This document shows positions 5,425 through 7,389 of a stretch of DNA of 7,389 nt, in pieces. The translations under genes were made by a program, and so were the position numbers. The DNA is taken from positions 1-7,389 of the forward strand of contig JAMBLH010000312.1 in NCBI GenBank assembly GCA_023336875.1, written 5' to 3'. The notes under the pieces were generated by a model. The model was not told the DNA's origin, made no database searches, and was given only the letters and a program-made list of their open reading frames with translations. How positions within the stretch are numbered: the first letter of the stretch is position 1; the number at the start of each line of letters is the position of its first letter. This stretch comes from Actinomycetes bacterium. GTDB lineage: Bacteria > Actinomycetota > Acidimicrobiia > Spongiisociales > UBA5794.

Positions 5425-5452
5425 GGAACTGCCGACTCCGAGGTTCTAGCAT
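5425..5452 (+). promoter_or_regulatory. Candidate leaderless promoter of the response regulator gene
   Basis: TAGCAT (5447-5452, TANNNT form) ends 6 nt before the ATG at 5459, and there is no Shine-Dalgarno sequence in between. Transcription would therefore begin at the start codon. Sixteen bp upstream is GGAACT (5425-5430), which is not a housekeeping -35; GGAAC is the -35 form used by many ECF sigma factors, but no matching ECF -10 was seen. The rest of the 88-nt gap after the cupredoxin gene shows no clear terminator. Confidence 0.45.
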
Positions 5453-5458
5453 CGTGCC

Positions 5459-6154
5459 ATGACCGAAACTCGCATCCTCATAGTCGATGACGAGCCCGAG
5501 CTCAGGGGCATGCTTCGCAAGTACCTCACCAATGAGGGCTTGGTGGTCAGCGATGTTGCAACCGGTGTTGAAGCACTCGCCTACCTCGATGCGGCCGAGG
5601 CAGACCTCGTGATACTCGACGTTGGCCTTCCCGATATTGACGGCTTCGAGGTTCTGCGACGGATCCGGGTGACTTCGGATGTCCCTGTGATCATGTTGAC
5701 GGCGCGAGCAGACGAGATCGACCGGGTCGTGGGTCTGAGCGTTGGAGCAGATGACTACGTCACCAAACCGTTCAGCCCAAGGGAGCTTCTTGCTCGGATT
5801 ACAGCTGTGCTGCGTCGCGGCCGAACCACCGAAGGGTCAGATGCGACCATCCTTGAGTTCGACGGCCTGCGCATCGATATCGGTGCACGAGAAGTGAGAG
5901 CGGGCGATGAAACAGTGGTGCTCAGCGCCCTCGAGTTCAACCTGCTCACCGCGCTTGCAGAGAATCCGAACCGCGTACTGTCACGCCAACAACTACTCGA
6001 CCGTGTGTGGGGATGGGATCACTACGGGGTCGACAGGGTTGTCGACGTGCACGTCGGAAATATCAGGAAGGCGATTGGCGACGATCCTTCCTCACCCCGG
6101 TTTATCGCGACGGTTCGGGGCGCCGGATACAAGTTCATCGGTGAACCACCGTGA
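5459..6154 (+). CDS. OmpR/PhoB-family response regulator
   Basis: A 231-residue DNA-binding response regulator. The receiver domain (about 4-118) has the acidic pocket Asp10-Asp11 (IVDDE), the phospho-acceptor Asp54 (LVILDVGLPD), Thr81 (IMLTAR) and Lys103 (VTKPFSPREL), all intact. A short linker leads to a C-terminal winged helix (about 130-229) with the family motifs LSALEFNLLTALAENPNRVLS, VWGWD, VDVHVGNIRKAIGDD and VRGAGYKF. Length is normal. It should be phosphorylated by the kinase whose GTG start overlaps its stop by 4 nt (GTGA at 6151-6154). The start at 5459 fits the domain and has a -10 box only 6 nt away, suggesting leaderless expression. Its targets are not identifiable from sequence; the TTTAC repeat upstream of the SHOCT-cupredoxin genes is a candidate. 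The family also includes copper and envelope-stress regulators. Confidence 0.95.
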   Translation: MTETRILIVDDEPELRGMLRKYLTNEGLVVSDVATGVEALAYLDAAEADLVILDVGLPDIDGFEVLRRIRVTSDVPVIMLTARADEIDRVVGLSVGADDYVTKPFSPRELLARITAVLRRGRTTEGSDATILEFDGLRIDIGAREVRAGDETVVLSALEFNLLTALAENPNRVLSRQQLLDRVWGWDHYGVDRVVDVHVGNIRKAIGDDPSSPRFIATVRGAGYKFIGEPP

Positions 6155-7263
6155 CGAGATACAGAGACAGCCTGCGGACACGGCTCATGCTCTCCCACGT
6201 GTTGGTCGTATTCGTTGGAGTGGTAACTGTGCTGGTGGCCACTGCCGTACTCGCTCCGACGTTCATCGGTGACCACATCAGTTTCATGGAGAGCGCGCTG
6301 GGTCCCGAACTCGGAGACCAGGCCTCGGCCGACTTCGAATCGGGCATCCTCCAAGGACTGGGGCGAGCAGTATTCGCTGCTGCGATCGTCAGCACGATCG
6401 CAGCTCTAATAGTCGGGATCGTCGCCTCAAACCGGCTGATCCAGCCTCTCGACCGAATCGGATCGGCGACCCGAAGGCTCGCGAGTGGTGCATACTCAGA
6501 GCGGGTCGAGCCACCTGCCGAAGCTGAGCTCGCCGCGCTAGCTGATGACGTCAACATGCTCGCTGCAGAACTTCAGGAAACCGACATACGGAGACTTCGC
6601 TTGATCGCAGAGGTGGCTCACGAACTCCGCACACCTTTGGCGACGATCCAGGGCTACATGGAGGGCCTTGTCGACGGCGTCTTTGAGCCCACTGCCGATA
6701 TCTACCTCGCTGTCAGCAAAGAAACGTCGCGCCTCGAGCGTCTCGCAAACGACCTCGCCGAGCTATCTGCGATAGAAGAGGGAAATTTCGATCTACATCT
6801 CGCGACCCACGACCTATCACTGGAAATCGATACCGTGGCAGAGCATCTCCGACTCCAGTTCGCAGCAAAGAATATTGACCTGATAGTGGAATCTCGCCCA
6901 CCGATGCCGATTCGTGCCGACCAGGACCGAATAACTCAGATTCTCACCAATCTGGCAAACAACGCAATCGCCCATACGCCAGAAGGCGGAACCGTCACGT
7001 TCTCAGGCACAGCCGATGAATCAACGGTTCGGTTCTCGATCACCGACACGGGGAGGGGCTTGACCGAGGAACAGATGGATTCTGTGTTCGACCGATTCTA
7101 CCGGGTGGACCGTTCGGTCCCAGGAGGAGCTGGGATCGGGCTGACCATCGCACGCTCCCTCGCGCGTGCGCACCGAGGCGACATCGACGTCACGTCACCT
7201 GGTCTCAACCGGGGTGCAACGTTCACGCTCTGGCTGCCGATAGCCATGGGTTCCTCCACCTGA
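6151..7263 (+). CDS. Membrane sensor histidine kinase (HAMP type)
   Basis: A 370-residue two-helix sensor kinase. The first helix is about 14-36, then a short external loop of roughly 35 residues (37-71), a second helix (about 72-92) and a HAMP domain (about 93-146). The H-box EVAHELRTPLATIQGYMEG puts the phosphorylated His at 157. The ATP-binding domain has the N-box with Asn267 and Asn271 (LTNLANNAIAHTPEGG), G1 DTGRG (299-303), the F-box DRFYR (314-318) and G2 GGAGIGL (325-331), so the kinase looks active. The GTG start overlaps the response regulator stop, coupling the pair. The small external loop resembles BaeS-like kinases, which often respond to envelope or membrane signals rather than a bound ligand. 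The loop has one His and one Met but no convincing metal site. The signal is unknown; copper or envelope stress is suggested only by neighbours. Confidence 0.93.
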   Translation: MTRYRDSLRTRLMLSHVLVVFVGVVTVLVATAVLAPTFIGDHISFMESALGPELGDQASADFESGILQGLGRAVFAAAIVSTIAALIVGIVASNRLIQPLDRIGSATRRLASGAYSERVEPPAEAELAALADDVNMLAAELQETDIRRLRLIAEVAHELRTPLATIQGYMEGLVDGVFEPTADIYLAVSKETSRLERLANDLAELSAIEEGNFDLHLATHDLSLEIDTVAEHLRLQFAAKNIDLIVESRPPMPIRADQDRITQILTNLANNAIAHTPEGGTVTFSGTADESTVRFSITDTGRGLTEEQMDSVFDRFYRVDRSVPGGAGIGLTIARSLARAHRGDIDVTSPGLNRGATFTLWLPIAMGSST

Positions 7264-7277
7264 TTGGGATTGATGCG

Positions 7278-7296
7278 CACGTCTGTCCAGACGGTG
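7278..7296. terminator. Weak hairpin between convergent genes
   Basis: CACGTCT and AGACGGTG can pair around a GTCC loop with a single bulged G, giving a stem of about 7 bp. It begins 15 nt after the kinase stop and lies 9 nt past the stop of the converging gene at the right edge. No T-run follows, so this is only a possible bidirectional terminator. Confidence 0.3.
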
Positions 7297-7304
7297 TAGT
7301 TGAT

Positions 7305-7389
7305 CTAGTGGTCTGTCGCAGAAATGGATGCCGTGTCTCTCCGGTCCTCGACGTCCCTGGCGGCGTCCTCCGCCTTGACGCAGTCCAGA
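7305..7389 (-). CDS. C-terminal end of an unidentified minus-strand protein (partial)
   Basis: On the minus strand the frame entering at the right edge is open for 27 codons and ends at TAG (7305-7307). The peptide, LDCVKAEDAARDVEDRRDT followed by ASISATDH, is charged and probably helical, then a short polar tail. Third codon positions are almost all G or C over the first 17 codons, unlike the neighbouring non-coding bases, which supports genuine coding sequence. It converges on the kinase gene. Too little is visible to name a family. Confidence 0.45.
   Translation of the reverse strand, partial: LDCVKAEDAARDVEDRRDTASISATDH

Noticed and set aside
6135..6557. 140-codon minus-strand ORF across the kinase N-terminus
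   Set aside because: Low-complexity Ser/Ala/Thr translation opposite conserved membrane and HAMP sequence; a shadow.
1..7389. Mobile elements, CRISPR arrays, tRNA or rRNA genes
   Set aside because: No transposase or integrase reading frames, terminal inverted repeats, regularly spaced repeats or cloverleaf-like sequences were seen on either strand.

Overview
The window looks like a chromosomal piece of an actinomycete, probably an Acidimicrobiia-like lineage. The clues are moderately high GC, a small actinobacterial-type cytochrome c oxidase cluster, a coiled-coil M23 peptidase ending in an AVNPYP...AC tail, a BlaI/M56 pair, and at least one gene that looks leaderless (TANNNT box 6-8 nt before ATG and no ribosome binding site). 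The lineage is inferred from style, not from a marker gene.

Layout. (1) Positions 1-1543, plus strand: the 3' end of a cytochrome c oxidase operon, with the C-terminus of subunit I (ctaD), a 75-residue subunit IV, subunit III (ctaE), and a lipoprotein cupredoxin with a Met/Asp-rich insert. It ends at a perfect 12-bp hairpin (1555-1591). (2) 1635-2792, minus strand: a secreted coiled-coil M23 murein peptidase, convergent with the oxidase operon. (3) 2793-3142: no intact gene, but a 72-codon remnant of the C-terminus of a CopD-type copper-resistance membrane protein on the minus strand. (4) 3143-4362, minus strand: a BlaI-family repressor and an M56 membrane metallopeptidase, overlapping by 4 nt. 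A near-perfect dyad resembling a BlaI operator sits on their likely promoter. (5) 4363-4636: divergent intergenic region with that operator, an 11-bp-spaced TTTAC direct repeat, a perfect TTGACA box and a CCTAG/CTAGG dyad. (6) 4637-5370, plus strand: a small Met-rich SHOCT-domain membrane protein overlapping a membrane-anchored cupredoxin with a Met/Gly-rich linker. (7) 5459-7263, plus strand: an OmpR-type response regulator and its histidine kinase. (8) 7305-7389: the end of an unidentified minus-strand gene.

How it may fit together. Copper recurs: a heme-copper oxidase, two cupredoxins with Met-rich segments, a CopD relic and a Met-rich SHOCT protein. Two sensory modules, BlaI/M56 and the two-component system, flank the SHOCT-cupredoxin pair. 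A reasonable hypothesis is an envelope/copper homeostasis locus in which copper-protein genes are controlled by proteolytic derepression (BlaI/M56), by phosphorelay, or by both. The individual gene identities are mostly firm. The shared regulation is inference from spacing and DNA motifs. No RNA genes, CRISPR arrays, insertion sequences or phage genes were seen.
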